Assembly: GCA_964533495.1 (NCBI GenBank)
Contig: CAZHJU010000013.1
Span: forward strand, 8,810 to 72,809
Direction of reading: 5' to 3'
From: Ga0077527 sp964533495
GTDB taxonomy: Bacteria > Pseudomonadota > Gammaproteobacteria > Burkholderiales > SG8-41
DNA: 64,000 nt
Part shown: positions 49,896 to 59,284 of the stretch, piece after piece
Layout of the letters: the number at the start of each line of letters is the position of its first letter
How positions within the stretch are numbered: position 1 is the stretch's first letter
Position numbers and translations under genes: made by a program
The notes under the pieces: model-generated
Told to the model about the DNA's origin: nothing
Databases searched by the model: none
The model's input: only the letters and a program-made list of their open reading frames with translations

Positions 49896-50288
49896 ATGAG
49901 GCTGCTGCACACCATGATCCGCGTCGGCGACCTGCAAAGGTCGGTTGACTTCTACACCCAGGTGCTGGGCATGAAGCTGCTGCGGAAGGCCGATTATCCC
50001 GGCGGGCGTTTCACCAACGCCTTCGTCGGTTATGACGATGAATCGCGCGCCGCGGTGCTCGAGCTGACGCACAACTGGGACACGCGGTCCTACGACATGG
50101 GCACCGGCTTCGGCCATGTCGCAGTGGAAGTCGAGGATGTCTGCAAGGCCTGCGACGAGGTGAAGAAGCGCGGCGGCAGGGTCACGCGCGAGCCGGGGCC
50201 GATGAAGCACGGCACGACGGTAATCGCCTTCGTCGAGGATCCGGACGGCTACAAGATCGAGTTCGTGCAGCGCAAGGCTGCCGCCTGA
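49896..50288 (+). CDS. gloA: Lactoylglutathione lyase (glyoxalase I)
   Basis: 130-residue metal-dependent enzyme converting the methylglyoxal-glutathione hemithioacetal to lactoylglutathione. The four metal ligands are visible: H5 (LLHTMIRVGDL), E56 (VLELTHNWD), H74 (GFGHVAVEV) and E122 (YKIEFVQ). It is convergent with rsmA, with only 3 bases between stops. Confidence 0.97.
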   Translation: MRLLHTMIRVGDLQRSVDFYTQVLGMKLLRKADYPGGRFTNAFVGYDDESRAAVLELTHNWDTRSYDMGTGFGHVAVEVEDVCKACDEVKKRGGRVTREPGPMKHGTTVIAFVEDPDGYKIEFVQRKAAA

Positions 50289-50291
50289 GTT

Positions 50292-51080
50292 TCAGGCCGG
50301 CGCCGCGACGGCGTCGGCGATGCGCACGAAATCCGCGACCGACAGTTCCTGCGCCCGTGCGCCGGCGTCGATGCCGAGCCGCGCGAATTGTTCCGCCGTG
50401 ACCATGCCCTTCAGCGTGTTGCGCAGGGTCTTGCGGCGCTGGCCGAAGGCGCGGGCGACGACTTCCGCCAGCATCGCCTCGTCGCGCGCCGGATGCGGCG
50501 GCGTCGCGAACGGCAGCAGCCTTGCCACGGCCGAATCGACTTTCGGCGCCGGCTCGAAGGATTCCGGCGGCACGTCGATCAGCTTTTCCATGTCGAAACG
50601 GTACTGCAGCATGACCGACAGCCGGCTGAACCCGGCGTCGCCGGGCGCGGCGACCATGCGTTCGACGACTTCCTTCTGCAGCATCACGTGGACGTCGCGG
50701 ATGCGTCCGGCGAATGCGGCAAGGCGGAACAGCAGCGGCGTGGAGATGTTGTAGGGCAGGTTGCCGACCACGCGCAGGCCTTCGCCCACCGCCGCGAAAT
50801 CGAATTCCAGCACGTCGCCTTCGTGGATCAGCAGCCGCTCCGGCGGATGGCGCTCGCGCAGCCGCGCGATCAGGTCGCGGTCGATTTCGACGACATGCAG
50901 GCGGTCGAGCCGGTCGAGCAGCGGCGCGGTGAGCGCGCCGAGGCCGGGGCCGATTTCCACGACAGTGTCGTCGCGCTGCGGCCGGACGGCCTCGACGATG
51001 CTCGCGATGACACCCTCATCGACCAGGAAATTCTGGCCGAACCGTTTCCGCGGAACGTGCCGGGCCGTGCGCCCGCTCAT
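50292..51080 (-). CDS. rsmA: 16S rRNA dimethyladenosine transferase (KsgA)
   Basis: 262-residue methyltransferase that dimethylates A1518 and A1519 of 16S rRNA. It shows FGQNFLVDEGVIASIVEAV, the SAM motif VEIGPGLGALTAPLLDR, and the catalytic NLPYNISTPLLFRL. The start overlaps the pdxA stop (ATGA). It is the last gene of lptD-surA-pdxA-rsmA. Confidence 0.97.
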   Translation of the reverse strand: MSGRTARHVPRKRFGQNFLVDEGVIASIVEAVRPQRDDTVVEIGPGLGALTAPLLDRLDRLHVVEIDRDLIARLRERHPPERLLIHEGDVLEFDFAAVGEGLRVVGNLPYNISTPLLFRLAAFAGRIRDVHVMLQKEVVERMVAAPGDAGFSRLSVMLQYRFDMEKLIDVPPESFEPAPKVDSAVARLLPFATPPHPARDEAMLAEVVARAFGQRRKTLRNTLKGMVTAEQFARLGIDAGARAQELSVADFVRIADAVAAPA

Positions 51081-52078
51081 GCGGCGCGCCGGCCATGCAG
51101 CGCCAGTTCGGCCGCCAGTTCGACCGCCGCCACCAGGCTTTCACAGCTGGCCTTGCCGGTGCCGGCGAGATCCAGCGCGGTGCCGTGGTCGACCGAGGTG
51201 CGGATGACCGGCAGGCCGAGGGTGATGTTGATGCCGCCGCCGAAGCTCGCGTACTTGAGTACCGGCAGGCCCTGGTCGTGGTACATCGCCAGCACGCAGT
51301 CGCAGTGCTTCAGCTTTCCGGGCTGGAACAGCGTGTCCGCGGGCAGGGGGCCCTCGAGCAGGCAGCCTTCGCCGCGCAGTTGCTCGAGCACCGGAACGAT
51401 GACGTCGATTTCCTCGCGGCCGAGATGTCCCGATTCGCCGGCGTGCGGGTTGAGCCCGGCGACGAGGATCCGCGGCCGGGCAATCCCGAAGCGCGACACG
51501 AGATCGCCGTGCAGCACGCGCAGCGTGCGCTCCAGGCCTTCGTGCGTGATCGCGCCGGGGACGTCCCGCAGCGGCAGATGGGTGGTGGCCAGCGCGACGC
51601 GCATGCCGCCGCCGGCAAGCATCATCACCACCTGCGGCACGCCCAGCCGCCCGGCGAGGAACTCGGTATGGCCGGTGAAGGGGATGCCGGCCTCATTGAT
51701 GACCGCCTTGTGCACCGGCGCGGTGGCCATCGCGTCAAAGCGGCCGTCGCGGCAGCCGTCGGCGGCGATTTCGAGAGTGCGCAGCACATAGGGGCCGTTG
51801 GCCGGATCAAGCTTGCCGGGATGCGCGGGCCGGACCAGCGGCACATGCAGCACGGAAAAACCGGCGGCATCGGCGGCGCCGGTCCAGCGCGGGAATGCGG
51901 GGTCGGGGAGCCCGATCCGGCGGGCGCGTTCCCGCAACAGTCCTTCGTCGGCGATGAACACCACCCGCGCCGGCAGTGTGCGCCGGGCCAGCATCGCGCA
52001 AAGTTCCGGGCCGATGCCCGCGGGCTCGCCTGCGGTGACGGCGACCAGCGGGGAGGGAGGTTGCCCGGCGGAGCTCAT
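51077..52078 (-). CDS. pdxA: 4-Hydroxythreonine-4-phosphate dehydrogenase
   Basis: 333-residue NAD-dependent enzyme of pyridoxal-phosphate synthesis. It opens PLVAVTAGEPAGIGPEL and carries the metal-ligand His residues in PVHKAVINEAGIPFTGHTE, GLNPHAGESGHLG and MYHDQGLPVLKYASFG. It lies 15 bases after surA and overlaps rsmA by 4 bases. Confidence 0.97.
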   Translation of the reverse strand: MSSAGQPPSPLVAVTAGEPAGIGPELCAMLARRTLPARVVFIADEGLLRERARRIGLPDPAFPRWTGAADAAGFSVLHVPLVRPAHPGKLDPANGPYVLRTLEIAADGCRDGRFDAMATAPVHKAVINEAGIPFTGHTEFLAGRLGVPQVVMMLAGGGMRVALATTHLPLRDVPGAITHEGLERTLRVLHGDLVSRFGIARPRILVAGLNPHAGESGHLGREEIDVIVPVLEQLRGEGCLLEGPLPADTLFQPGKLKHCDCVLAMYHDQGLPVLKYASFGGGINITLGLPVIRTSVDHGTALDLAGTGKASCESLVAAVELAAELALHGRRAA

Positions 52079-52093
52079 GGCGCGGGTGGTGCG

Positions 52094-53401
52094 TCAACTT
52101 TCTTCAAGGCGCCGCTCCACGTAGGCACTGTCGCGCAGCTGGCGCACCCATTCCTGATAGGCCTCGTCGGTCTTGCGCTCGCGCAGCGCCTGGCGGGCGT
52201 TCATGCGCTGTCCTTCGCGGGTCATGTCCTGGCTGCGGCGTTCCAGCACTTCGATCACGTGCCAGCCGAAGGGGCTGCGCACCGGCGCGCTGATTTGGCC
52301 GGGTTTCAGGGCATTCATCGCCTGTTCGAACTCGGGCACGGTGTCGCCGGCATTGAGCCAGCCGAGATCGCCGCCGCGCGAAGCGCTGCCGTCCTCGGAA
52401 TTGGCGCGCGCCAGCTCGGCAAAATCGGCCTTGTTGTCGAGCCGCTCCTTCAGCGCCAGCAGGCGGTTGCGGGCTTCGGTTTCGGACACCAGCTCGTTGG
52501 TCTTGATCAGGATGTGGCGGGCGCGGGTCTGCTGGACCATGATTGGCGCCTGGCCGCCGCGGCGTTCGTTGAGGTGGAGGATGTGGAAGCCATTGGGGCT
52601 GCGCAGCAGTTCGGTCATCTGGCCGGCCTGCAGCGGACGCAGGGCTTCGAGAAACAGCGTCGGCAGCCGTTCGCTTTCCCGCCAGCCGAGCAGGCCGCCC
52701 TGGAGCGCCTCCGGCGCGTCGGAAAACGCCGCCGCGACCTGGCGGAAATCGGCGCCGCCCTTGAGCTGGGCCAGCGCCTCCTCCGCCCGGGCGCGGCGCG
52801 TCTGGAGCTGTTCCGGCGAGGCGTTCTCCGGCACCGAAACCAGGACATGCGACACGTTGAATTCGTCGCCGCGGCCCGGCTGCGCCTGCTGGTTCTGGAT
52901 GAAACCGTCGATTTCGGACTCGGTGATGACGATTTTCTGCGCGACCTCGCGCTCGCGCAGCCGGGCCAGCGTGATTTCGCTGCGGATGTCTTCGCGGAAC
53001 TTGTCGAACGGCACGCCGTCGCGTTCCAGCGCCGCGCGCATCTGTGCCGGCGAGAGTTTGTTGTCCGTGGCGATCCGCGCCAGCGCCTTGTCGAGTTCGG
53101 CGTCGTCGACGCGCAGGCCGATGTTGCGTGCATGCTGCATCTGCACCCGGTCCCCGATCAGGCGCTCGAGCAGCTGGCGTTCGATCACCTCGCGCGGCGG
53201 CGGCGGGGTGCCCTGCTGGCGCAGTTGCCGGAACGCGAAATCGACGCGGGCGGCGAGTTCCTGCCGGGTGATGATTTCGTCATTGACGACGGCGACGATG
53301 CGGTCGAGGGTGATGATGGGACGCGGCTTCGCGGTCTGGGCGTGGGCGGCGGCGGCCAGTACCGTGGCGCAAAACAGGAGCAGGGAAAATCGGAGTCGCA
53401 T
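52094..53401 (-). CDS. surA: Periplasmic chaperone SurA (PPIase)
   Basis: 435 residues with a signal peptide (RLRFSLLLFCATVLAAAAHA), an N-terminal SurA chaperone domain (about 25-170) and two PpiC rotamase domains (about 170-275 and 285-380; KADFAELARANSEDGSASRG in the second). SurA escorts outer-membrane proteins such as LptD to the BAM complex. It lies 39 bases after lptD in the same transcript. Confidence 0.96.
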   Translation of the reverse strand: MRLRFSLLLFCATVLAAAAHAQTAKPRPIITLDRIVAVVNDEIITRQELAARVDFAFRQLRQQGTPPPPREVIERQLLERLIGDRVQMQHARNIGLRVDDAELDKALARIATDNKLSPAQMRAALERDGVPFDKFREDIRSEITLARLREREVAQKIVITESEIDGFIQNQQAQPGRGDEFNVSHVLVSVPENASPEQLQTRRARAEEALAQLKGGADFRQVAAAFSDAPEALQGGLLGWRESERLPTLFLEALRPLQAGQMTELLRSPNGFHILHLNERRGGQAPIMVQQTRARHILIKTNELVSETEARNRLLALKERLDNKADFAELARANSEDGSASRGGDLGWLNAGDTVPEFEQAMNALKPGQISAPVRSPFGWHVIEVLERRSQDMTREGQRMNARQALRERKTDEAYQEWVRQLRDSAYVERRLEES

Positions 53402-53440
53402 GTTGAATCCAGAAATATCAGATTGTCCGGCACGGCAGCG

Positions 53441-55732
53441 CTAGAACACACCCGGTACATTGTATTGGACCGGCGCTGCCGTGCGGGGATCCAGCGTCTT
53501 GTAGCCGCTGATGTTGCGGAACAGGACTTCCGTCGGGTTGGTGCCGATGCTCGAGATCCCGCTCAGTTCGAGCTGGACGAAAACCGAGGTGCTGGCGGCC
53601 GAGGTCGTGGTGGCGAAGCGGTGGCCGACGATGCGCAGGGCCCAGCAGCGGTCATTGTATTCGACGCCGGCCAGCGCTTCCAGGGTCCGGTTGTCGCGGA
53701 TCGAATAGTTCCAGCGGGCGACGGCGGTCCAGCGGCCGTCGATCGGCCATTGCGCCGAAATGTCGGTCTGGCGCAGCGTGTTGGCGGTGTCGCGGTAGGC
53801 CAGGTTCAGCACCTTGCCGGCCTGCGGCTGGTAACGTCCGGCGATGTTGAATTTCTGGGTCTGCTTGAGGTCGGTGTTGTACTGCCAGCCGGCTTCTGTG
53901 GTCCAGTTCTTCGCGATGTTGCCGCTGATCACCGCGAGCACGTCGGAACTGTTGCTGTCGCGGGCGCGGGGGGCGATCCCCGGCAGCGTCACCTGCTGCG
54001 ACTGGAAGTAATAACGCTGCGCCAGCGCCACGCGCAGGCGCTCGATGCCGGTGCTGGCGTCGATGAAACGGGAACTGATGCCGGCGGTCAGCTGGTTGGC
54101 GTCATTGACGCGGTCGCTGCCGCTGAACTGGTTCTCCGTGAACAGCGTCGCGAAATTGACGTCCTGCAGGCCGCTTTCGAAATTCGGCAGGCGGCTCTGG
54201 TCCTTGTACGGGATGTACACGTAATAGGCCCTGGGCTCCAGTGTCTGGATCAGCGCCTGGCCACCGGCCTGCATTTCACGCTCGAACACGACACCGGTCT
54301 CCGCGCTGAACGTCGGCAGGGCCCGCGTGCTGTCTTGCAGATTCGTGGTGTTGTTTGCACCCATGGCATAACGCGTTATATGGGCGCCGATTTTCGGCGT
54401 CACAAACGCAAACGCGTTCTGCAGGGGCAGCGAAAAGCTGGGGTTGATGACCATCCGCTGGCCGTTGATCAGCGACGGATGATCAAAAGCCGTGTAGCTG
54501 CCGAGGAAATCGAAATCCCCGATGCGGGTGCCCAGGCGCTGCGCGGACAGCGTGAGCTGCGGCTGGCGGTTGTAGGGCGCCACCAGGGGCGCCAGCGGAT
54601 CCGACTGCAGCGTCTGCCAGCGCTGGGTGAAGGCCGAGAAGCTGTAGGTGCCGCCATTGCCCCAGGTGCCTCCGCGAGCCAGGGTCAGGTCGTTGGTCAG
54701 GTAGACCTGGGAGGTCACGGCGACCTGGGTCGAGAGGTCGGTGAAATAGCTGCCGTCGGACACGCGGTTGACGTTGAAGGTGCCGCTCCAGCCGCGGCCG
54801 AGGGTCTGCTGGTGCTTGGCGAAAATGCCCCAGCGGTCGCGGCTGACCTGGTGATCGTTGGGAAGGATTTCCGTGCGCGCCTCGCCCTGCCAGCTCGGAT
54901 TCAGATAGCGGAACTCGGCACCGAGCTGCAAACCGCGCTTGGTCATGTAGCGGGGGAACAGCGTCGCGTCCATTTCCGGCGCGATGTTCCAGTAATAGGG
55001 AACGGTGAACTCGAAGCCGGTGGTATTGGATGTCCGGTAACTCGGCGTCAGGAATCCGGACTTGCGTTCCTGGTGCAGCGAGAACGACAGGTAGGGCGAA
55101 TAGAAGATGGTCTTGTCGAAGAACACGATGCTGGCGTCGCGCGCGACGCCGACGTCGCGGCTGCGGTCGATGTCGAGCTGGCGGGCGCGGATGAACCAGG
55201 CGTCGTTGCCGGGCTCGCAGGTCGTGTAGCTGGCCGTCTGCACGCGGTACTGCCCCGGGCCCTCGAACAACAGCCGTTCCGCGGTGCCGCGGCCATCGTT
55301 GTCGCTGAAACGCGCGCCGCCGCTGCCGGACGGCGTGCTGATCAGCATGTAGCGCGGTTGTTCCATGAAGCCGCGGTCGGTCGCGATCTCGTAGCGCAGC
55401 GCGTTTCCCTCGATGATCTCGCGGCCCTGTTCGATGCGCACGTTGCCCTTTGCCGTCAGCACGTCGGCCGGCATTTCATGGCGCATCCAGTCCGCGAAAA
55501 ACGCCTGGCCGCGCTTGCGCAGCCTGGCGCTGCCCTGGGCCTCGATCTCCTTGTCCTGAATGCCCTGCAGGCGGTCCGCCTCGATGAACAGCGGCACCTC
55601 GTCGGTGTTGTCCGGCGGAATCAGCAGCAGGGTCGGTTGCGACTTGAGCTTGAGTCCCTGTTCGGCGCCGGCCATCAGCGGCAGCGCGCACAGCACGGCC
55701 AGCGCAATCCGGGTTTTTCTCGAGGAGGGCAT
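53441..55732 (-). CDS. lptD: LPS-assembly outer-membrane protein LptD
   Basis: 763 residues with a signal peptide (MPSSRKTRIALAVLCALPLM), an N-terminal LptA/OstA-like beta-taco domain (about 45-180; VPLFIEADRLQGIQDKEIEA, GNVRIEQGREIIEGN) and a large C-terminal barrel. LptD inserts LPS in the outer membrane with LptE. Only two cysteines remain in the mature chain by my reading (YTTCEPGN and NDRCWALRI), fewer than the four in E. coli LptD. It heads lptD-surA-pdxA-rsmA. Confidence 0.96.
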   Translation of the reverse strand: MPSSRKTRIALAVLCALPLMAGAEQGLKLKSQPTLLLIPPDNTDEVPLFIEADRLQGIQDKEIEAQGSARLRKRGQAFFADWMRHEMPADVLTAKGNVRIEQGREIIEGNALRYEIATDRGFMEQPRYMLISTPSGSGGARFSDNDGRGTAERLLFEGPGQYRVQTASYTTCEPGNDAWFIRARQLDIDRSRDVGVARDASIVFFDKTIFYSPYLSFSLHQERKSGFLTPSYRTSNTTGFEFTVPYYWNIAPEMDATLFPRYMTKRGLQLGAEFRYLNPSWQGEARTEILPNDHQVSRDRWGIFAKHQQTLGRGWSGTFNVNRVSDGSYFTDLSTQVAVTSQVYLTNDLTLARGGTWGNGGTYSFSAFTQRWQTLQSDPLAPLVAPYNRQPQLTLSAQRLGTRIGDFDFLGSYTAFDHPSLINGQRMVINPSFSLPLQNAFAFVTPKIGAHITRYAMGANNTTNLQDSTRALPTFSAETGVVFEREMQAGGQALIQTLEPRAYYVYIPYKDQSRLPNFESGLQDVNFATLFTENQFSGSDRVNDANQLTAGISSRFIDASTGIERLRVALAQRYYFQSQQVTLPGIAPRARDSNSSDVLAVISGNIAKNWTTEAGWQYNTDLKQTQKFNIAGRYQPQAGKVLNLAYRDTANTLRQTDISAQWPIDGRWTAVARWNYSIRDNRTLEALAGVEYNDRCWALRIVGHRFATTTSAASTSVFVQLELSGISSIGTNPTEVLFRNISGYKTLDPRTAAPVQYNVPGVF

Positions 55733-55790
55733 CGGAGGGGGGTGTCAGGCGAGGTGCTAAAATCTCACAATTCACTGATCGAAGCAACGC
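55733..55790. promoter_or_regulatory. Divergent promoter gap, lptD / amgK
   Basis: Only 58 bases separate the two divergent starts. TAAAAT (in GTGCTAAAATCTC, about 55758) is a plausible -10 for amgK. The lptD promoter must overlap it. Confidence 0.4.
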
Positions 55791-56810
55791 TTGAACCCAT
55801 CTCCGGTGACCGGGCGCGACGAGCGCCTTGAACTGCTTCGCGCATGGCTTGCGGGACTGCTGGCCGGCGCCGATTTTTCCCTTGCGCCGGCATCCGCCGA
55901 TGCGAGCTTCCGCCGCTATTTCCGGGTCACGTTCGCCGGCGGCACGCGCATCGTGATGGATGCGCCTCCCGATCGCGAAGATTGCCGTCCCTTCGTCAAG
56001 GTCGCGCGACTGATGGCGGATGCCGGGCTGCATGTGCCGGAAGTCCGGGAGGCCGATGTCGAGCGCGGATTCCTGCTGCTGTCCGATCTCGGCGGCACCA
56101 CGTACCTGGAGGCACTGAACGACGGCAATGCGGATGCGCTGTTCGGCGACGCGATCGCGGCGCTGGTGGCCTGGCAGCGGGCGAGCCGTCCGGGCGTGCT
56201 GCCGCCGTACGACCGCGATCTGCTGCAGCGGGAAATGGATCTGTTCCCCGACTGGTACATCGGCCGGCACCTGGGCCTCGCGCTGACTTCCGGACAGCGC
56301 GGTGCGCTGGCGCGGATCAACGGCCTGCTCGCGGACAGCGCGCTGGCGCAGCCGGCGGTCTACGTGCATCGCGATTACATGCCGCGCAACCTGATGCTGT
56401 CTTCGCCCAATCCCGGCGTTCTCGATTTCCAGGATGCGGTGCACGGTCCGCTGACCTACGATGTCGCTTCGCTGTTCCGCGATGCCTTCATCAGCTGGCC
56501 GGAGGAGCGCGTGCTGGACTGGGTGGCCCGCTACTGGGAACAGGCGAGACGCGCGGGACTGCCGGTCGATGCCGATTTCGGGGCGTTTTACCGCGCCTTC
56601 GAATGGATGGGACTGCAGCGCCACCTCAAGGTGCTCGGCATCTTTGCGCGCATCCGTTACCGCGACGGCAAGCCTGCGTATCTTGAAGACGCACCGCGTT
56701 TCCTCGGCTATGCCCGGGCCGTGTGCTCGCGTTATGCCGCCCTGGCTCCGCTTGCGCAGCTGCTCGACGAAATCGAGCGGCGTCCGCCGCAGGTCGGCTA
56801 CACCTTCTGA
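55791..56810 (+). CDS. amgK: Anomeric N-acetylmuramate/N-acetylglucosamine kinase AmgK
   Basis: 339-residue aminoglycoside-phosphotransferase-fold kinase. The catalytic loop is VYVHRDYMPRNLML, followed by the metal motif VLDFQDAVHGPLTYD. FRRYFRV in the N-lobe is typical. With murU directly downstream (14-base gap) it forms the peptidoglycan-sugar recycling pair that bypasses de novo UDP-MurNAc synthesis. The start is TTG 55791, giving MNPSPVTGRDERL. It is divergent from lptD. Confidence 0.9.
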   Translation: MNPSPVTGRDERLELLRAWLAGLLAGADFSLAPASADASFRRYFRVTFAGGTRIVMDAPPDREDCRPFVKVARLMADAGLHVPEVREADVERGFLLLSDLGGTTYLEALNDGNADALFGDAIAALVAWQRASRPGVLPPYDRDLLQREMDLFPDWYIGRHLGLALTSGQRGALARINGLLADSALAQPAVYVHRDYMPRNLMLSSPNPGVLDFQDAVHGPLTYDVASLFRDAFISWPEERVLDWVARYWEQARRAGLPVDADFGAFYRAFEWMGLQRHLKVLGIFARIRYRDGKPAYLEDAPRFLGYARAVCSRYAALAPLAQLLDEIERRPPQVGYTF

Positions 56811-56824
56811 ACGGGGTTGCCGCG

Positions 56825-57508
56825 ATGAAGGCGATGATCCTGGCGGCGGGGCGCGGCGAACGGATGCGTCCGCTGACCGACCATGTGCCCAAGGCCCTGC
56901 TCCGTGTCGGCGGACGGCCATTGATCCAGCGCCTGGTGCAGGCGCTGGTCAAGTCGGGGGTCAATGATCTGGTCGTCAATCTGGCCCATCTCGGCGGGCA
57001 GATCGCGGATGTGCTCGGCGATGGCGGCGAGCTTGGCGCGCGCATCGTCTATTCGCGCGAGGCGCAGGCGCTGGAAACCGCCGGAGGCATCGCAAACGCC
57101 TTGTCCCTGCTGGGAACCGTACCTTTCATCGCCGTCAATGCCGACGTCTGCACCGACTATGATTTTTCCGGGCTGGTGGTAATGGCCCGCCGGCTGCCGC
57201 AACAGGGGGCGCTGGCGCACCTGGTGCTGGTCCCCAATCCGCCGCACCATGCCGCCGGCGATTTTGGCCTGTCCGGCGGATGGGTCACCGCCGATGGCGG
57301 CGTGCGTCACACCTTCAGCGGCATCGGGGCCTATCAGCCCGCCTTGTTCGCCGGCATCGCGCCCGGCAGCAGGGCGCGTCTCGCCGATCTGCTGTACGCG
57401 GGGATACCGCAGCGGCAGGTGACCGGGGAGCTGTATCCGGGCTACTGGCAGGATGTCGGCACGCCGGAACGTCTCGCGGACGCGGACCGCCGGGCGTCGG
57501 CGCGATGA
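56825..57508 (+). CDS. murU: N-acetylmuramate-1-phosphate uridylyltransferase MurU
   Basis: 227-residue nucleotidyltransferase. The N-terminal signature MKAMILAAGRGERMRPLTDH and KALLRVGGRPLIQRLV are canonical, with metal Asp in FIAVNADVCTDY and a C-terminal YPGYWQDVGTPERL. It makes UDP-MurNAc from MurNAc-1-phosphate made by AmgK. Its stop overlaps the next gene (ATGA). Confidence 0.92.
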   Translation: MKAMILAAGRGERMRPLTDHVPKALLRVGGRPLIQRLVQALVKSGVNDLVVNLAHLGGQIADVLGDGGELGARIVYSREAQALETAGGIANALSLLGTVPFIAVNADVCTDYDFSGLVVMARRLPQQGALAHLVLVPNPPHHAAGDFGLSGGWVTADGGVRHTFSGIGAYQPALFAGIAPGSRARLADLLYAGIPQRQVTGELYPGYWQDVGTPERLADADRRASAR

Positions 57509-57939
57509 TTTCCCGGCCGGATGCCGCGGAGGTCGATGCCGCGCTGGATTTTGATCCGGCCTGGATCGCGGATCTGCGGTCCTGCTGGCTGCAGTTGATG
57601 GATGCCGCGGTGTGGGACGATCCGGCCATGACGCGGCTGGGCGATGCGCCGCGGTTGCGCAAACGGTTGCTTGAGCTCGGTGAGCGGCTGAAAAGCCTGA
57701 TTGCCGATCGTGGCTGGATTCCGCATCCGCGCGAACGTCTGAAAAGCGCGCTGGCGGCGGCGGCCGGTGCGCGCGAGACTTTGTCCGCCGCGGAAAACCT
57801 GCTGGCGGGACTCGCCGCCGGACCCGGGGCGGAACGGCTGCACGCGGCGCTGGAGCGGCTGCGGCAACTCGTGGACGGGCCGCTGTCCGCCCGCGAGAAC
57901 AGCTGGGCGCGACTGCTGGACGCGCAGGTCGGCGACTGA
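57505..57939 (+). CDS. Unknown protein translationally coupled to murU
   Basis: 144 residues starting at ATG 57505 within the murU stop (ATGA). It is Arg/Leu/Ala-rich and probably all-helical (RLRKRLLELGERLKSLIADR; RLHAALERLRQLVDGPL). There is no signal peptide, membrane segment or motif I recognise. Its position between murU and pepP, with no gap to murU, argues that it is expressed. TATAAT at 57949-57954, just before pepP, may be a promoter element of the next gene. Confidence 0.65.
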   Translation: MISRPDAAEVDAALDFDPAWIADLRSCWLQLMDAAVWDDPAMTRLGDAPRLRKRLLELGERLKSLIADRGWIPHPRERLKSALAAAAGARETLSAAENLLAGLAAGPGAERLHAALERLRQLVDGPLSARENSWARLLDAQVGD

Positions 57940-57961
57940 AGCGCGCGGCTATAATCGGTCC

Positions 57962-59284
57962 ATGCAGACACTCACTCCATCGGCCGCGGTTTATGCCGCG
58001 CGCCGGGCGCGGCTGGCGGCGATGCTCGGCGACGGCGTCGCGATCGTGCCCACCGCGCCGGAACGCATCCGCAACCGCGATGCGCACTATCCCTACCGCT
58101 ACGACAGCTATTTCTATTACCTGACCGGTTTTCGCGAACCGGAAGCCGTGCTGGTGCTGACCGGCGGCGCCGCGCCGCAGGGCATCCTGTTCTGCCGGGA
58201 AAAAAACGTGGAACGCGAAATCTGGGACGGTCATCGCCACGGGCCGGCGGCCGCGCGCGAAATTTTTGCCTTCGATGCGGCCCACGCCATCGATGAGCTC
58301 GATGCGCGCATGTCCGACCTGCTGGCGGACCGCCCGGCGGTGCATGTGCATCTGGGCGGCGACGCCGCCTGGGATGCGCGGGTGCTGGGCTGGATCAACG
58401 CGGTGCGCGGCCGCGCGCGCAGCGGCGTCGCCGCGCCGCAGGACATCCGCGATGTGCGTGTGCTGCTCGACGACATGCGCCTGTGCAAGGACGAATACGA
58501 GCTGGCGCTGATGCGCCGCGCCGGGGAAATTTCCGGCGCCGCCCATCGTCTGGCGATGCAGGCCACGCGGCCGGGCGCCACGGAATACGAAATCGAGGCC
58601 GTGCTCCAGCATGAGTTCCGCCGCTGCGGGGCACAGGCGCCCGCCTACACGCCGATCGTCGCCGGAGGCGCCAATGCCTGCGTGCTGCATTACGTCGAAA
58701 ACGACGCGACGCTGGCCGATGGCGACCTGTTGCTGATCGACGCCGGTTGCGAACTCGACGGATACGCCTCCGACATCACGCGCACCTTTCCGGTCAACGG
58801 CCGCTTCAGCGGCCCGCAGCGCGCGGTGTATGAACTGGTGCTGGCGGCGCAGGCTGCGGCGATTGCCACCGTGAAACCAGGCGCGCGCTGGAATGATCCG
58901 CATGATGCGGCGGTGCGCGTGCTGGCGCAGGGCTTCATCGATCTCGGGTTGCTGCAGGGCACGCTGGATGCGGTGCTCGAACAGGAAAGCTACCGTCGGT
59001 TCTACATGCACCGCACCGGGCACTGGCTGGGGCTCGACGTGCACGATGCGGGCGAATACAAGGCCGGCGGCGCCTGGCGCGAGCTGCAGCCGGGCATGGT
59101 GCTGACCGTGGAGCCCGGCTGTTATGTGCGGCCGGGCCCGGGCGTGCCCGAGGCATTTGCCAATATCGGCGTACGCATCGAGGACGACGCGCTGGTGACG
59201 GCCGGCGGCTGCGAAATCCTCAGCGGCAGCGCGCCGAAAAGCATTGCCGACATCGAGGCGCTGATGCATGCCCGCCATGCCTGA
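57962..59284 (+). CDS. pepP: Xaa-Pro aminopeptidase P
   Basis: 440-residue dimetal peptidase that removes N-terminal residues before proline. The metal ligands lie in LLIDAGCELDGYASDITRTF (two Asp), MHRTGHWLGLDVHDAG (His), TVEPGCYVR (Glu) and VRIEDDALV (Glu). The N-terminal domain (about 1-175) is typical of AMP_N. The ATG at 57962 gives MQTLTPSAAVYAARRARLAA. The 3' end overlaps ubiH by 17 bases. Confidence 0.96.
   Translation: MQTLTPSAAVYAARRARLAAMLGDGVAIVPTAPERIRNRDAHYPYRYDSYFYYLTGFREPEAVLVLTGGAAPQGILFCREKNVEREIWDGHRHGPAAAREIFAFDAAHAIDELDARMSDLLADRPAVHVHLGGDAAWDARVLGWINAVRGRARSGVAAPQDIRDVRVLLDDMRLCKDEYELALMRRAGEISGAAHRLAMQATRPGATEYEIEAVLQHEFRRCGAQAPAYTPIVAGGANACVLHYVENDATLADGDLLLIDAGCELDGYASDITRTFPVNGRFSGPQRAVYELVLAAQAAAIATVKPGARWNDPHDAAVRVLAQGFIDLGLLQGTLDAVLEQESYRRFYMHRTGHWLGLDVHDAGEYKAGGAWRELQPGMVLTVEPGCYVRPGPGVPEAFANIGVRIEDDALVTAGGCEILSGSAPKSIADIEALMHARHA

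Noticed and set aside
51095..55831. A 1578-codon open frame on the plus strand
   Set aside because: It runs antisense through pdxA, surA and lptD, which all have clear family motifs on the minus strand. Its composition (His/Arg/Gln-rich) is typical of a GC-rich shadow frame.
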